From Chlorogloeopsis sp038404745 (GTDB lineage: Bacteria > Cyanobacteriota > Cyanobacteriia > Cyanobacteriales > Nostocaceae): a DNA stretch of 64,000 bases. The stretch lies in assembly GCF_038404745.2 (NCBI RefSeq), contig NZ_JAYKTT020000082.1, forward strand, positions 1 through 64,000, written 5' to 3'. Position numbers and translations under genes: made by a program. Positions 1-9,620 of this stretch are shown here, piece by piece (position 1 is the first letter of the stretch; each line of letters begins with the position of its first letter). The notes under the pieces are model-generated. The model did no database searches. It saw only the letters and a program-made list of their open reading frames with translations, and had not been told where the DNA came from.

Positions 1-18
1 AATGCACCGCGTGATTGT

Positions 19-88
19 GGTGCGTTACGACTATGTAAGGATTTGAGAGTTAATGAGAGTGAGAACTAGCCGTAACACAGCCTACTTA
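19..88. repeat. dispersed repeat, copy 1 (GTGCGTTACG...GCCGTAAC)
   Basis: The stretch from GTGCGTTACG to AGCCGTAACACAGCCTAC matches 15131-15241 over most of its length, including the internal words AAGGA-TTGAG and GAACTAGCCGTAAC. A short third piece (TAGCCGTAACACACGCTAC) is at 7657-7675. It lies downstream of murF. No coding potential was seen, and a small non-autonomous element is the likely explanation. Confidence 0.6.
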
Positions 89-134
89 CTACTTACTGTT
101 TACGAAGGGTATTTTACCTTCTGCCATCTGCCTT

Positions 135-1493
135 TTAAGAATTGGCAAATTCCGCACGCAACTGACTGACAACCCGATCGAGTCCCACGGAATGGGCTGC
201 TTTGAAAAGAATACGATCGCCTTCTCTCATAAAACTCTTCAATCTCGCAGCCAAATCTGCATGAGTTGTAAAACATTCTGAGGGAATACCTTGGGCGCTT
301 TGAGCTATTACTTCGGCGTCTTGTCCGTCTACCAAAACCAACAAAGCATCCAGGTTCAATTTTCGTACTGTTTCACCAACTCGCTGATGTAACTGGTGCG
401 ATCGCTCTCCCAATTCTTTCATTGCACCTAATACAGCAATTCGTCGTTTACCTGGTGTGTCTGCCAACAAATTTAGCGCTGCTAGCATAGCTTCTGGTGC
501 AGCATTGTAAGTCTCATCTAATATTACTACATCATTGGGCAATTCTAACCGCTGCGATCGCCCTTTTGGCATATCCACCTCGATGCCAGATTTCAAAACT
601 GACCAGTCAATGCCCAAAACCTGCGCTACTGCCAAAGCTGCCATGTAATTAGCACCAATGTGACGCCCTGGCATGGGTAGGGGTAATTGCATACCTGCGA
701 CTTCTATAGTTTCGCTATCTATCAACTTGCCCTGAATATCTCCGCCATCAAAGCCAAAAGACACTACTTTGCCTTGCCAAACCTTCGCTGCCATCTCCAT
801 TAATAAGGGATTGTCGTGGTTGAGAATCGCCACACCATCCTTGGGCATCTCTGCTAATAACTCACACTTAGCAGAGGCGATCGCTGCTTCAGAACCAAGT
901 AACTCTATATGTGCTGTCCCGACATTAGTAATGACGCCAATTGTCGGACGGGCAATTTGCGTGAGTTCGGCAATTTGTCCCTTGCCGCGCATCGCCATTT
1001 CAATCACAGCAAAGTCATTTTCTGCACTTAGTTCTAGGAGAGTTTTTGGAACGCCAATTTCGTTATTAAAGTTGGCATGAGTCTTGTGAACGTTTCCCTG
1101 GGTTGCTAAAACGGCGGCGATTAATTCTTTGGTAGTGGTTTTACCCACAGAACCAGTTACCCCAATCACTGGGATCTCAAAGCGATCGCGCCACCATCTG
1201 CCGATTTTTTGATATGCTTTGAGCGTGTCTTTTACTTGCAACACGGGAAATTGAGGATTCTGGTATTCAAAATCCACAATTGCTGCTAAGGCTCCTTTGG
1301 CGATCGCGGTTGATACAAAGTCATGCCCATCAAACTTTTCGCCACGTAAAGCCAAAAAAACTTCACCTGGTTTGAGGATACGCGTATCAGTTTGGATACC
1401 GCTACTTAATTGTGCTAATGCTGCATCTGATAAATTTGCAGGTTTGGCAACCAGAACGTCAATCAGTTGATTTAGGGTGGCAGAACAAGCCAT
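135..1493 (-). CDS. murF: UDP-N-acetylmuramoyl-tripeptide--D-alanyl-D-alanine ligase
   Basis: MurF adds D-Ala-D-Ala to the UDP-MurNAc-tripeptide in the last cytoplasmic step of peptidoglycan precursor synthesis. The protein has 452 residues, normal for the family. The Mur-ligase ATP loop GVTGSVGKTT is at residues 111-120, followed by the family block THANFNNEIGVPKTLLEL. The catalytic-domain words DETYNAAPEAM and GAMKELGE are present. An in-frame start 15 codons upstream (1538) exists, but its extra residues (FTNNFFRIPKSQI) do not look like MurF, so the ATG at 1493 is preferred. No other mur gene is adjacent. Confidence 0.95.
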   Translation of the reverse strand: MACSATLNQLIDVLVAKPANLSDAALAQLSSGIQTDTRILKPGEVFLALRGEKFDGHDFVSTAIAKGALAAIVDFEYQNPQFPVLQVKDTLKAYQKIGRWWRDRFEIPVIGVTGSVGKTTTKELIAAVLATQGNVHKTHANFNNEIGVPKTLLELSAENDFAVIEMAMRGKGQIAELTQIARPTIGVITNVGTAHIELLGSEAAIASAKCELLAEMPKDGVAILNHDNPLLMEMAAKVWQGKVVSFGFDGGDIQGKLIDSETIEVAGMQLPLPMPGRHIGANYMAALAVAQVLGIDWSVLKSGIEVDMPKGRSQRLELPNDVVILDETYNAAPEAMLAALNLLADTPGKRRIAVLGAMKELGERSHQLHQRVGETVRKLNLDALLVLVDGQDAEVIAQSAQGIPSECFTTHADLAARLKSFMREGDRILFKAAHSVGLDRVVSQLRAEFANS

Positions 1494-1973
1494 AATTTGA
1501 GACTTTGGGATTCTAAAAAAGTTGTTTGTGAAAAGCAAAGGCTGCGAGGAAAAAGCCTTTAAATCCTATAATTATTTTGTAGATACTATAAAGTATCGAA
1601 GCTAACATTTTTACAAATACTTGTCAAAAAAGTGATTGGTAGTTAGTCTATATATTTCTAATAAACTAAGCTAAAAATTAGCTGAATCGCAGTTTTGGCA
1701 ATAGTTTTAACTCAATTGAACCGAAACTGTGATGACTATACCACCGATCAATAACTACGAGTTTCAGTATCATCACTATTAAAGTGGACAGCACTGCTTG
1801 GATAAATATTCGCGATCGCTTTAGCTAGCTTTACTAGAATAGTTGGAATTTGTTGTGTTTGAGATGGAGACTGTGGGGCTTCTTGCGATGTAGAATTAGC
1901 TTCATGAGCGCACTTGTACAACAACCAAAGGCTCAAAGCAAAAGAGGTTAGGTACTAGGAGGAGTTTTAAACT
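1494..1973. other. 480-bp intergenic region between divergent genes
   Basis: AT-rich region separating murF (minus) from the methyltransferase-glycosyltransferase gene (plus), so it should hold both promoters. A minus-strand open frame at 1748-1936 has only a TTG start and no recognisable domain. A strong Shine-Dalgarno AGGAGGAG at 1957-1964 serves the plus-strand gene. Confidence 0.5.
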
Positions 1974-4460
1974 ATGGTCGCAAGTGAATTTTCTCCTCAA
2001 AACTTTTCTGAGCCAAGCCAAGAGAGTTCACGACGTTCAGCCAGAGAAATTATTCCTCTACTTCTAGAGTTAATCCAGCCGCACAGTGTGGTTGATGTGG
2101 GTTGTGGTGTAGGAATTTGGCTATCTGTTTTCAAAGAATTTGGGATTGAGGATTGCTTAGGAATAGATGGCGACTATATAGATACAGAAAATTTACAAAT
2201 TTCTCCAGCAGAATTTTTGTTATTTGACTTAAAAAAAACACTGCAAATAAATAGAAAATTCGATTTAGTCGTATCTCTAGAAGTCGCTCAAAATCTCCCC
2301 ATCGACTCTGCCAAAACATTTATCGATTCCCTCACCAATCTTGGATCTGTTATTCTTTTTTCAGCAGCTATACCTTCTCAAGGAGGAACATACAGCTTAA
2401 ACGAACAATGGCCAGATTATTGGCTGCAACACTTTCAAAGAAATGGGTATGTAGTAATTGACTACCTCAGAAAGAAGATATGGAATCATGAAAATGTGGA
2501 ACCTTGCTATGCTCAAAATCTCCTACTTTTTGTGAATCATAATTGTATAGAAAAATATCCTTCGCTCCACCGGGAATTAAAAAATATCAATACTTCTCAA
2601 GTGGCTATTGTTCATCCACAGATTTATTTAAAAAGCTTTTCTGTAATAGAAAATAAGCTTAGAAGTATCAGCCTAGACTCTTTAATTTCATTAATTCCTA
2701 AGAAGATTGTTGAACAAACTCCATCGGTAATTCCTACTATCCGCGAAATCCGACAACAACTTGCCGATTTTTTACTTACCATACCAACAGAGAGTATTGA
2801 AAATACCTACTCAAGTAGTGTGGGTAAAGTGCATCAACTGATTATAGATAGCGGCATTAAAGGTGAACTGCTAACAGATACAGAGCAGCATTTTGTAGAT
2901 TCGCTGACAGCAAATATTGCTAGAGGATTTGATGATCCCAAGGCAATTCAATATCTACTAGTAGCCATGCTGTATCGCCAGGCTTACCATTTACCATTGA
3001 CGTATGATTTTACCTGTACTCCCCTTTGGTTTCTAAAAGAATATCTAAAATTTATTCTTTACTATCCAGGTTATTTTCAGGAAGTGGGAGAGGTAGATAA
3101 ATATTATAAGCATATTCAAAAACTAGTAAATTATGTCAATATTAACTTCTTCAATAACCAGAACTCAGAATTATGGCATAATATTGCTTCATTTGTTGTT
3201 AAAAGTATTAAGATTACATATCTATACTTTAGTATCGAAAATTTGCGCGATATTTTTACGAAAATTGCTGATATTGCAGAGTTAGTATTGAAACGTAAGC
3301 ACTACAAGATTGATTATACTTTTCCGGAACGACTTGTAAACCGAAAAAAAATTCGTATCGGAGTGCTTAAAAATCATTTCCTTCCGCACCCCGAAACTTA
3401 CAATACACTTCCTATTTTTGAGTATTTGGATAGAGATAAATTTGAAATTATTTTATATGCCACTGAAGTACACGATCACCCTTTGGAGCAGTATTGTCAG
3501 AGCCGTGCAGATCGGTTAATTAAACTACCTAATGATACTCATAGCCAAGTGCAGGCTATACGTGCTGATGATTTAGATATCTTATTCATCGCCACAACCT
3601 TCTTAATTTCATTAGTTTTGCATCGACTAGCACGTATACAGACTACTTATTTTGTTTCTCCTGTAACTACAGGAGCGCGAAATGTTGACTACTACATTTC
3701 TGGAAGTTTAGTAGAACCTTTGGAAGCACAAGCACACTATCGCGAGCAATTAGTTACTGTTAATGGCACTGGTTTTTGTTTCGATTTCACTAGTGAAGCT
3801 GATGCCCCTACAATTCAACTTAATAGAAAAATACTAGGGGTGCCAGACGAATCTGTTGTGTTCATTTCTGGTGCTAGCTTTTTCAAGATTATTCCGGAGT
3901 TAAGAATAACTTGGGCAAAAATTATGGCAGATGTGCCTAAAGCTGTCCTATTGTTATATCCATTCAGTCCTATTTGGGATACACAGTACGCTAAACAATT
4001 TCTTTTTGGCAAATTAACTGCTTTCTTTGCTAACTATGGCATCGAAAAAAATCGTCTGATTATTTTAGATATTCAAGGTCGCTCTAATGTGAAAGAATGT
4101 TTAAAACTAGGTGACATCTATTTGGATTCCTGCCCCTACTCCGGAGCTACTACAACTGTTGAGGCATTGGAAGTTGGGCTACCCACTGTTGTTATGGAAG
4201 GTAATGCTCTACGTTCTAGAACAGCAGCAGCCCTGCTACGAGAACTTCAGATGCCTGATTTAATTGCTAATAGTGAAGAGGCTTACGTGCAGTTAGCGAT
4301 CGCACTTGCTCAGGATGCAAATCTGCGCCAACAAAAAAGCGCCGAAATCAAGCAAAAAATGCAGCAGATCCCTAGATTTATGGATAGCCGCTCCTACTCC
4401 AAGCAAATGGAATCGCTATTTCAAGAACTTTGCAGGCAGAAGTTTAACTCAGAGAAATGA
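1974..4460 (+). CDS. fusion of SAM-dependent methyltransferase and SPINDLY/OGT-like glycosyltransferase (GT41-like)
   Basis: An 828-residue protein. The N-terminal ~200 residues hold a class I methyltransferase fold: VVDVGCGVGIWL is the SAM-binding glycine motif, followed by the acidic end of strand 2 (LGIDGDYID). Residues ~230-440 are a helical region I cannot assign. From ~455 on it resembles the catalytic half of bacterial SPINDLY/O-GlcNAc-transferase-like enzymes: IRIGVLKNHFLPHPET, SPVTTGARNVDYYISG, and the nucleotide-sugar block DSCPYSGATTTVEALEVGLP. The start is the ATG at 1974 behind a near-perfect AGGAGG. Cyanobacterial relatives act in protein or glycan glycosylation, but the acceptor here is unknown. 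No partner genes adjoin it. Confidence 0.85.
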   Translation: MVASEFSPQNFSEPSQESSRRSAREIIPLLLELIQPHSVVDVGCGVGIWLSVFKEFGIEDCLGIDGDYIDTENLQISPAEFLLFDLKKTLQINRKFDLVVSLEVAQNLPIDSAKTFIDSLTNLGSVILFSAAIPSQGGTYSLNEQWPDYWLQHFQRNGYVVIDYLRKKIWNHENVEPCYAQNLLLFVNHNCIEKYPSLHRELKNINTSQVAIVHPQIYLKSFSVIENKLRSISLDSLISLIPKKIVEQTPSVIPTIREIRQQLADFLLTIPTESIENTYSSSVGKVHQLIIDSGIKGELLTDTEQHFVDSLTANIARGFDDPKAIQYLLVAMLYRQAYHLPLTYDFTCTPLWFLKEYLKFILYYPGYFQEVGEVDKYYKHIQKLVNYVNINFFNNQNSELWHNIASFVVKSIKITYLYFSIENLRDIFTKIADIAELVLKRKHYKIDYTFPERLVNRKKIRIGVLKNHFLPHPETYNTLPIFEYLDRDKFEIILYATEVHDHPLEQYCQSRADRLIKLPNDTHSQVQAIRADDLDILFIATTFLISLVLHRLARIQTTYFVSPVTTGARNVDYYISGSLVEPLEAQAHYREQLVTVNGTGFCFDFTSEADAPTIQLNRKILGVPDESVVFISGASFFKIIPELRITWAKIMADVPKAVLLLYPFSPIWDTQYAKQFLFGKLTAFFANYGIEKNRLIILDIQGRSNVKECLKLGDIYLDSCPYSGATTTVEALEVGLPTVVMEGNALRSRTAAALLRELQMPDLIANSEEAYVQLAIALAQDANLRQQKSAEIKQKMQQIPRFMDSRSYSKQMESLFQELCRQKFNSEK

Positions 4461-4466
4461 GATTAT

Positions 4467-4499
4467 AGAACCCCGACTTTTTAAAAAAGTTGAGGTTCT
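4467..4499. terminator. bidirectional hairpin, family AGAACCCCGACTT
   Basis: AGAACCCCGACTTTTT is followed by its slightly imperfect complement AAAAAGTTGAGGTTCT. It sits between two convergent genes that end at 4460 and 4536, a good place for a shared terminator. Related hairpins occur at 34719-34752 and 40496-40528. Confidence 0.6.
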
Positions 4500-4535
4500 G
4501 AAACCTGCAACTTGTCAAAATCTATGGGTGAAGTA

Positions 4536-6938
4536 CTAGCTTACTCTCAAATACCCGACAACTTTTTCTATTTGTTTTGTTGCCTTCATTTCAGTAAAAA
4601 GCTGAATAGCTTGCTCAACATTAGCTTTACTTTCTATAGGTTTTCCTATCTCTTGATAAGTTAAAGCCAAATTAAAATAAGCAATAGCTAAGTCACATTT
4701 AGCGCCTATTTTATCTAAAAGTTTCACCGCGTCTGCATGATTGGCAAGAGCTAATTCAAAGTTTTTTTGCTGTCGATAAATTTCTGCTAAACCATTTAAC
4801 GTTTTTGCTTTTACTTGCATATAATGACTTTCTTCAGCAAAGGCTAAAGCTTTTTGGAACATTTCTTTGGCTTTGGTAAAATTTCCTAAATTAACATATG
4901 TTTGTCCTAGTATTTGAATGAAATAAGCAAATCTCCCAGCTTGTTCTACGATTTGCTCTGTAATGATACTGTGATAAATGACATCTGCTAACGCGCAAGA
5001 TGCCTCACGCAAACCTAAGTAAGAATTGACTAAGGCTAAACACACAGAAGCTTTTTCTGCCCAGCGATGGTGTTCGGTATTTTGAGCCAGGTAAATAACT
5101 TGCTGAAATAATTGGGCAGCTGCTTCTAATTCCCACAAATCAATTTTATAAAGTCCAATACTTAAGAGAGAATCTACCTCTAGCATTCGCAAATAATATA
5201 CTTTATGTTTATTTCCCTGCTTGGAAATGAGTGATTTCAGTGCTTGAGTAGCAAGATTAATTGTTTTTTCTTGGCATTTAATCGCTAGATAAATTTTGCC
5301 TGTAATCCAGTATAAATCACCTAAAATATTATATAGTTCGCTGACATTTTGATTTTCATTAACATTGCTAAGAACTTGAGTAATAGCAGCAATTAAAGGC
5401 TGAAGCCAACCCATACGATACAGTGTGCTACCCAGTGGTAAAAACTGTCGCCATTGATTATCTCTACTTTTAAGTATGACTTTTCCTGCTAACTCAAATT
5501 CATTTATTTCTATGTAGTGATAATAGGCTTCCAGAGCTTGCAAAGCATCTTTAAAGGTAGAAATTTGTTGTATGCTGGTTGTCCAAAATTCTGCCGCTTT
5601 GTGGTTAGCAGTTTCCCATTCATCACTGTTACGCAAACGAGCGATCACTTCGGTACGAATTACCGGATGCAGCCAGTATTCGCCTTGATGACACTCTACT
5701 AAAGAGCGATTTCTCAAAGAGACTATAATTTGGCGATGTTGCGAAGGCGGGACATCCCACAGTAAGCTTAATAACCCTTGAGTTGGAATTCGGGATACAT
5801 CTTGATAGCGATAACAACCCAGACGGCAAAGCAGGCGATAAGCTTGAGGATCGAGGGCTTGCAGGCGATTGATTTGACTGACTGCCAAATTTTTTAAATC
5901 TGTTGTAGATAGGGGATCGGCATGATTTTCTTGCCAATAAACAGCCATATCACCGTCAAAATCCTCCTGAATTGAACCGCACAAAATCCCCATTGCTTTG
6001 GCATTACCTCCGTAGGCGCGGTGCATATTTTGCAGGGTGATTAAATCAATTGCTAATCCTCGATTGATAAAAAACTGCTGCCATGTAGTTATATCCAAAC
6101 CAGGAAGACGATAGTGGGATGCATTTACACCAGGTTCGCAAAGGCGATCGCGACTTGTAATCAGAGTCACAGACTGCACCCTTGCATCAGCCAAAACGCG
6201 CAATAGCTCTACATAATTGCGGTGGGGAGTAATAAATCTGCCTTGCCCGTCGAGTGCAGGTTCTAGGTTATCAATCAAAATACCAATTCTGCGAGTGTGG
6301 AGTTGTCGCTTCAATCGCCCCAGCGTTACTCCAAATTCCACCCCAGGTTCTTCATCAAAATCCTGTTTCAACCACTCTTCCACCACGTGTTCCACAGCAG
6401 TGATATTCTGAGTTTCCTTAGCCATCAACAGTTCCAAGACTAAATCGAATCCCTGATGCAGATATTGTTGAGCCAAAGTGGTTTTACCTACGCCGCCTTC
6501 ACCTTGAATGACGATAACTTTAATACCTTGATTTACTAAATTGTTGAGGTGGGCGATCGCTTCTGATCGTCCCAGAAAATTGGCATTTAACTCCTCATTT
6601 GCACCATCTGTGTTTGCAAGCGGGATAGTATGAGGTGAAAATTGCGAGTTACATATTAAACTTGAAATAGCAGTAGTTTTTCTGAGAATACGCTCTAAAG
6701 TGGCACGGCAATTATTTTTGTTAATCTTCTCTTTCAATACTTTGGAAAGCAGTTTCCACAACTGAGAGCCTACATCTTTAGCGTGTCCTTCTGTACAACC
6801 GTAATAATTAGCAATTTCTAAATATCTTCGACCGTGCCAAACTTGCTGAAGAATAACTTTTTGCAGATCGCTCAACCGTTCTCCGGTATGAGTAGGAATT
6901 ACGGTGTCTAACCATGCTAATACTGCTTCAGCGTCCAT
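4536..6938 (-). CDS. STAND-type NTPase: vMAP-like HTH, NB-ARC, TPR
   Basis: An 800-residue protein. Residues 1-85 resemble the helix-turn-helix domain found at the N terminus of many cyanobacterial NB-ARC proteins (LSDLQKVILQQVWHGRRYLEIA, CTEGHAKDVGSQLWKLLS). The NB-ARC ATPase follows, with Walker A GEGGVGKTT at residues 146-154, a Walker-B-like IGILIDNLEPAL and sensor TLITSRDR. From about 520 to the end there are TPR-like helical repeats (GLAEIYRQQKNFELALANHADA, IAYFNLALTYQEIGKPIESK). No nuclease, protease or TIR effector is visible. STAND proteins work as ligand-triggered switches, in some cases in phage defence; the role here is unknown. It is transcribed alone. Confidence 0.85.
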   Translation of the reverse strand: MDAEAVLAWLDTVIPTHTGERLSDLQKVILQQVWHGRRYLEIANYYGCTEGHAKDVGSQLWKLLSKVLKEKINKNNCRATLERILRKTTAISSLICNSQFSPHTIPLANTDGANEELNANFLGRSEAIAHLNNLVNQGIKVIVIQGEGGVGKTTLAQQYLHQGFDLVLELLMAKETQNITAVEHVVEEWLKQDFDEEPGVEFGVTLGRLKRQLHTRRIGILIDNLEPALDGQGRFITPHRNYVELLRVLADARVQSVTLITSRDRLCEPGVNASHYRLPGLDITTWQQFFINRGLAIDLITLQNMHRAYGGNAKAMGILCGSIQEDFDGDMAVYWQENHADPLSTTDLKNLAVSQINRLQALDPQAYRLLCRLGCYRYQDVSRIPTQGLLSLLWDVPPSQHRQIIVSLRNRSLVECHQGEYWLHPVIRTEVIARLRNSDEWETANHKAAEFWTTSIQQISTFKDALQALEAYYHYIEINEFELAGKVILKSRDNQWRQFLPLGSTLYRMGWLQPLIAAITQVLSNVNENQNVSELYNILGDLYWITGKIYLAIKCQEKTINLATQALKSLISKQGNKHKVYYLRMLEVDSLLSIGLYKIDLWELEAAAQLFQQVIYLAQNTEHHRWAEKASVCLALVNSYLGLREASCALADVIYHSIITEQIVEQAGRFAYFIQILGQTYVNLGNFTKAKEMFQKALAFAEESHYMQVKAKTLNGLAEIYRQQKNFELALANHADAVKLLDKIGAKCDLAIAYFNLALTYQEIGKPIESKANVEQAIQLFTEMKATKQIEKVVGYLRVS

Positions 6939-7161
6939 TGTATAACGGCGAGAATATTTAATTGCAAGCGTGAGGGCTAGTTATTGATAGTTTACAGTTC
7001 CCATGCTGTCTTTTCGGATAAGTTTCTGTAAATCCGACTTTTTTGCCGACTTTTCCGACAGAGAGTCTCTTGAAGTCAAATTTTATTCTTTCCTCGCGAT
7101 TGAATAACAATTTACTCACCATCATCATAATTAATGCTGAATAAATTAGTTGAAAAGTAAC

Positions 7162-7605
7162 TCATACCCACTCAGCATCTTCAAGGATAGTTCCTTTAAC
7201 ATTCGCTCCGTCAAAACTGCTAATTCCAATCTCAGCATCGTTCAACAAAGCGCAAAACAAGCAGGCATCCTCGAAGCAAACCCCGTTACCGTAAGCCCGG
7301 CTAAAATCAGCGAAGCTTAGATCGGAACGAGAGAAATTAACGTAACTCACATTGGCATCTTGAAAAATAGCATTTCTTAAAATGGCATATCTAATTTTGG
7401 TATATGCAGGATGGCGATCTCTACCATAACCCCCACTGAGATCGGCACCAGTAAAGTTAACTCCACTAAGATCCGCTCGATCTAAATTAATTTCCCTCAA
7501 TACAGCCCCACTCAAATCGGCTCCATTCACGTCAACTCCAGCAAAATCACGCTCCCCAGCAGCGTAACGCTCTAACAACTCAAGAGCAGTCATCTTCCAA
7601 CTCAT
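7162..7605 (-). CDS. pentapeptide-repeat protein
   Basis: A 147-residue protein made mostly of A(D/N)LXX pentapeptide repeats (ADLSGAVLREINLDRADLSGV, then NFTGADLSG, YVNFSRSDLSFADFSRA). These form a right-handed quadrilateral beta-helix. There is no signal peptide and no further domain. Such proteins are numerous in filamentous cyanobacteria and mostly lack known functions. The first 20 residues (MTALELLERYAAGERDFAGV) are the usual helical lead-in. The start at 7605 is ATG; a second in-frame ATG lies four codons further in. Confidence 0.85.
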   Translation of the reverse strand: MSWKMTALELLERYAAGERDFAGVDVNGADLSGAVLREINLDRADLSGVNFTGADLSGGYGRDRHPAYTKIRYAILRNAIFQDANVSYVNFSRSDLSFADFSRAYGNGVCFEDACLFCALLNDAEIGISSFDGANVKGTILEDAEWV

Positions 7606-7656
7606 AAATTAACCTTTGATTTACCCTCGTTTCTTTGATTAGCGATCACTCTTACA

Positions 7657-7675
7657 TAGCCGTAACACACGCTAC
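7657..7675. repeat. short fragment of the GCCGTAAC repeat
   Basis: TAGCCGTAACACACGCTAC matches the 3' part of the repeats at 19-88 and 15131-15241. It lies between the pentapeptide gene and the toxin gene. Confidence 0.4.
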
Positions 7676-7730
7676 TTCTAATTCAGATTTATATTTATTC
7701 ATATACTATTGATTGTTCTCATCAACTTAG

Positions 7731-8120
7731 TTATTTGAGTGTCTTGACATCAGGATAATTAAGAATTTTCGCATCAACAGTTAATAAATGACAATCATAA
7801 AATCTGGCTGTTGCTACGATTAGTTGGTCAAACGGATCACTATGAAAACTGTTTAATTGAGTTGAATCTACTACTATTGGTAGTGTCAAATCTAATAGCT
7901 CTACTCCGGGATAAGCCAAAGCAGTTTCTAACCATTCATTAATAGATAAGGGCAAAACAAGTCTATTTTTTTCGACTAATTTTGCTACTTCCCAGCAAGA
8001 AAGAATGCTGACTCCTAAACCCTTTTGCTCATAATCTTGTAACCACTGTCTATGTTGTGCAGTCAATCGTGAATCGTTTTGTACCCACCAAACCCAGATA
8101 TGAGTATCAAGTACAATCAT
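7731..8120 (-). CDS. PIN-domain toxin, VapC family
   Basis: A 129-residue PIN-domain ribonuclease. MIVLDTHIWVWW carries the first metal-binding Asp, SCWEVAKL the Glu, DPFDQLIVATA the second Asp pair and LLTVDAKI the last Asp, so all expected acidic residues are present and the toxin looks intact. An in-frame start five codons upstream exists, but the ATG at 8120 overlaps the antitoxin stop (ATGA), the usual sign of translational coupling. It is expected to cleave RNA when not bound by the upstream antitoxin. Confidence 0.9.
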   Translation of the reverse strand: MIVLDTHIWVWWVQNDSRLTAQHRQWLQDYEQKGLGVSILSCWEVAKLVEKNRLVLPLSINEWLETALAYPGVELLDLTLPIVVDSTQLNSFHSDPFDQLIVATARFYDCHLLTVDAKILNYPDVKTLK

Positions 8121-8359
8121 TGCAAAACTTCCCAATCTTCCAAAGCAACAGGTTCTGTGGGGTCATCATACCGATATGGTTGCGTGTCGTGTAAAGGATA
8201 ACGATTTTGATCTGATTGGGGTTTTGGTGCTGCTTGGCGCTGTGGAGTTTTAGCTTCCAGAATAATCACTTCCACAGCATCCCCAGCATGAAAGGGTAAA
8301 CCTTGCAGCGTCAGTGTTCCATCTTCAGTTAAAATAACTTCGATTTTATGAGCGTTCAT
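8117..8359 (-). CDS. antitoxin partner of the PIN toxin
   Basis: An 80-residue protein directly upstream of and overlapping the PIN toxin by 4 bp. The N-terminal ~40 residues (KIEVILTEDGTLTLQGLPF, AGDAVEVIILEA) look like a swapped-hairpin AbrB/MazE-like DNA-binding fold. The C terminus is polar and rich in Pro, Tyr and Asp, as expected for a toxin-wrapping tail. Family assignment is by shape and context rather than a diagnostic motif. The operon is probably autoregulated from 8360-8663. Confidence 0.8.
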   Translation of the reverse strand: MNAHKIEVILTEDGTLTLQGLPFHAGDAVEVIILEAKTPQRQAAPKPQSDQNRYPLHDTQPYRYDDPTEPVALEDWEVLQ

Positions 8360-8663
8360 CTTACAACTCCTAAAGCCAGGGTGAGGAATGTACGCGCAGT
8401 GTAGTCCTGACTAAGAACTGAACAAGAAAATGCTAACTTGGTTCACTTCCCTGTTGCCACAATTCCTGCCAATTAACGATCTACAAATAACCTATCTTAC
8501 TATTCTCACGCGTATACTCAAGCAGAATCTTGCATCCATCCGACTTTTTCCCCGACTCTTACACTGATAATACAAGTAAAATTTCCTACTTCACCCTACT
8601 GACAAACTATTCTGGGATAGCTTAAATTATTTGGCAAGGAGATAAAAATATAAGTAAAAAATT
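8360..8663. other. 304-bp intergenic region
   Basis: Lies between the divergent toxin-antitoxin operon and the ferritin-like gene. It should hold both promoters. AAGGAG at about 8636-8641 is too far from the ATG at 8664 to be a normal ribosome site. No gene or clear repeat was seen. Confidence 0.4.
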
Positions 8664-9620
8664 ATGCTTGTTGCCCCTAGCCCAACCCCAGAAGATTTAG
8701 CAGAGCAAATAGATTCCAATCCCCACTACTTCCAAATTCAGCGCCGCATCCGTTCTTTGATAGAGCGTTATCTTGCCAACGAAAAATTGTGCGATCGCCT
8801 ACTCGATTTACCAATTCAATTTCAAAATCCCCAACCACGCCCTTGGAAACCGATTGACTGGCAAGCTATAAATCGTGAGCAAATTATCGGTGTAAAACCA
8901 GAAGTATTTTTGTCTATTCTTGTGGGGGCAATGGACACAGAAGCACCCATCAGAGGCTATACCCAAACTAGCCGACAATATTTGGAAAAGTTACATCCTC
9001 AGATGGCTCGTTTTGTCGGTGGAACTGTTAATGACAATGGAGAGTTAATAGAACCTGGTTTGTGGGAAAAAGAAGAACGTCAGCACACCCCGGCTTTGCT
9101 CAAGATTTATTACCAATTAACAGGTGAAAAAATTACCCCTAAGCTTCGCACTGTCAGAGGTTATCTTCCTACTAACGATGCCTATGAAGACTTGTATCGC
9201 CACGGCTTACACCGTGTTGCTACCGAATACGGCGCAACCTGTCTTTATATCTGGCTGATGGCTCATTCTACGGGAGTACTTCAGGATGTTTTAGAGGAAC
9301 TAGTGCAGGACGAAATTAACCACATGACCAAATTTTGGGGCTTTGGGGTATGGGCTTTTCCTGATACATCTCTTGTGCGGGTGGGACGAACGCTGATGAA
9401 AACGCGCCATCAAGACTACAAGCGCAACAACCTATTCCGTACTTTGAAACGCATGATGGGGACACTGAAATGGAATGATTGGTCTTTGAGCAATCAGGCA
9501 AGTCTCATTTTCACATTCATCTATACAATGCGTCGTCTGTGGATTTGGCATAGTAGCCTGACACCAGAGTATTTGCAAGAGTTATTTGGAGAGAGTTGCT
9601 TGTGCCTAGTGAAGGAATGA
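8664..9620 (+). CDS. ferritin-like / acyl-ACP-desaturase-like diiron protein
   Basis: A 318-residue soluble protein. Two carboxylate-histidine motifs about 105 residues apart are visible: EKEERQHTPALL (EExxH) and QDEINHMTKFWGF (DExxH). This is the arrangement of diiron sites in the ferritin-like superfamily, including acyl-ACP desaturases. The block GAMDTEAPIRGYTQTSRQYL precedes the first motif. The substrate is unknown; a desaturase or oxygenase role is only an inference. The next gene, uppS, is on the same strand 172 bp downstream but probably has its own promoter. Confidence 0.75.
   Translation: MLVAPSPTPEDLAEQIDSNPHYFQIQRRIRSLIERYLANEKLCDRLLDLPIQFQNPQPRPWKPIDWQAINREQIIGVKPEVFLSILVGAMDTEAPIRGYTQTSRQYLEKLHPQMARFVGGTVNDNGELIEPGLWEKEERQHTPALLKIYYQLTGEKITPKLRTVRGYLPTNDAYEDLYRHGLHRVATEYGATCLYIWLMAHSTGVLQDVLEELVQDEINHMTKFWGFGVWAFPDTSLVRVGRTLMKTRHQDYKRNNLFRTLKRMMGTLKWNDWSLSNQASLIFTFIYTMRRLWIWHSSLTPEYLQELFGESCLCLVKE

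Noticed and set aside
1748..1936. 62-codon minus-strand ORF
   Set aside because: Only a TTG start, no ribosome site and no recognisable domain; it runs up to the leader of the plus-strand gene.
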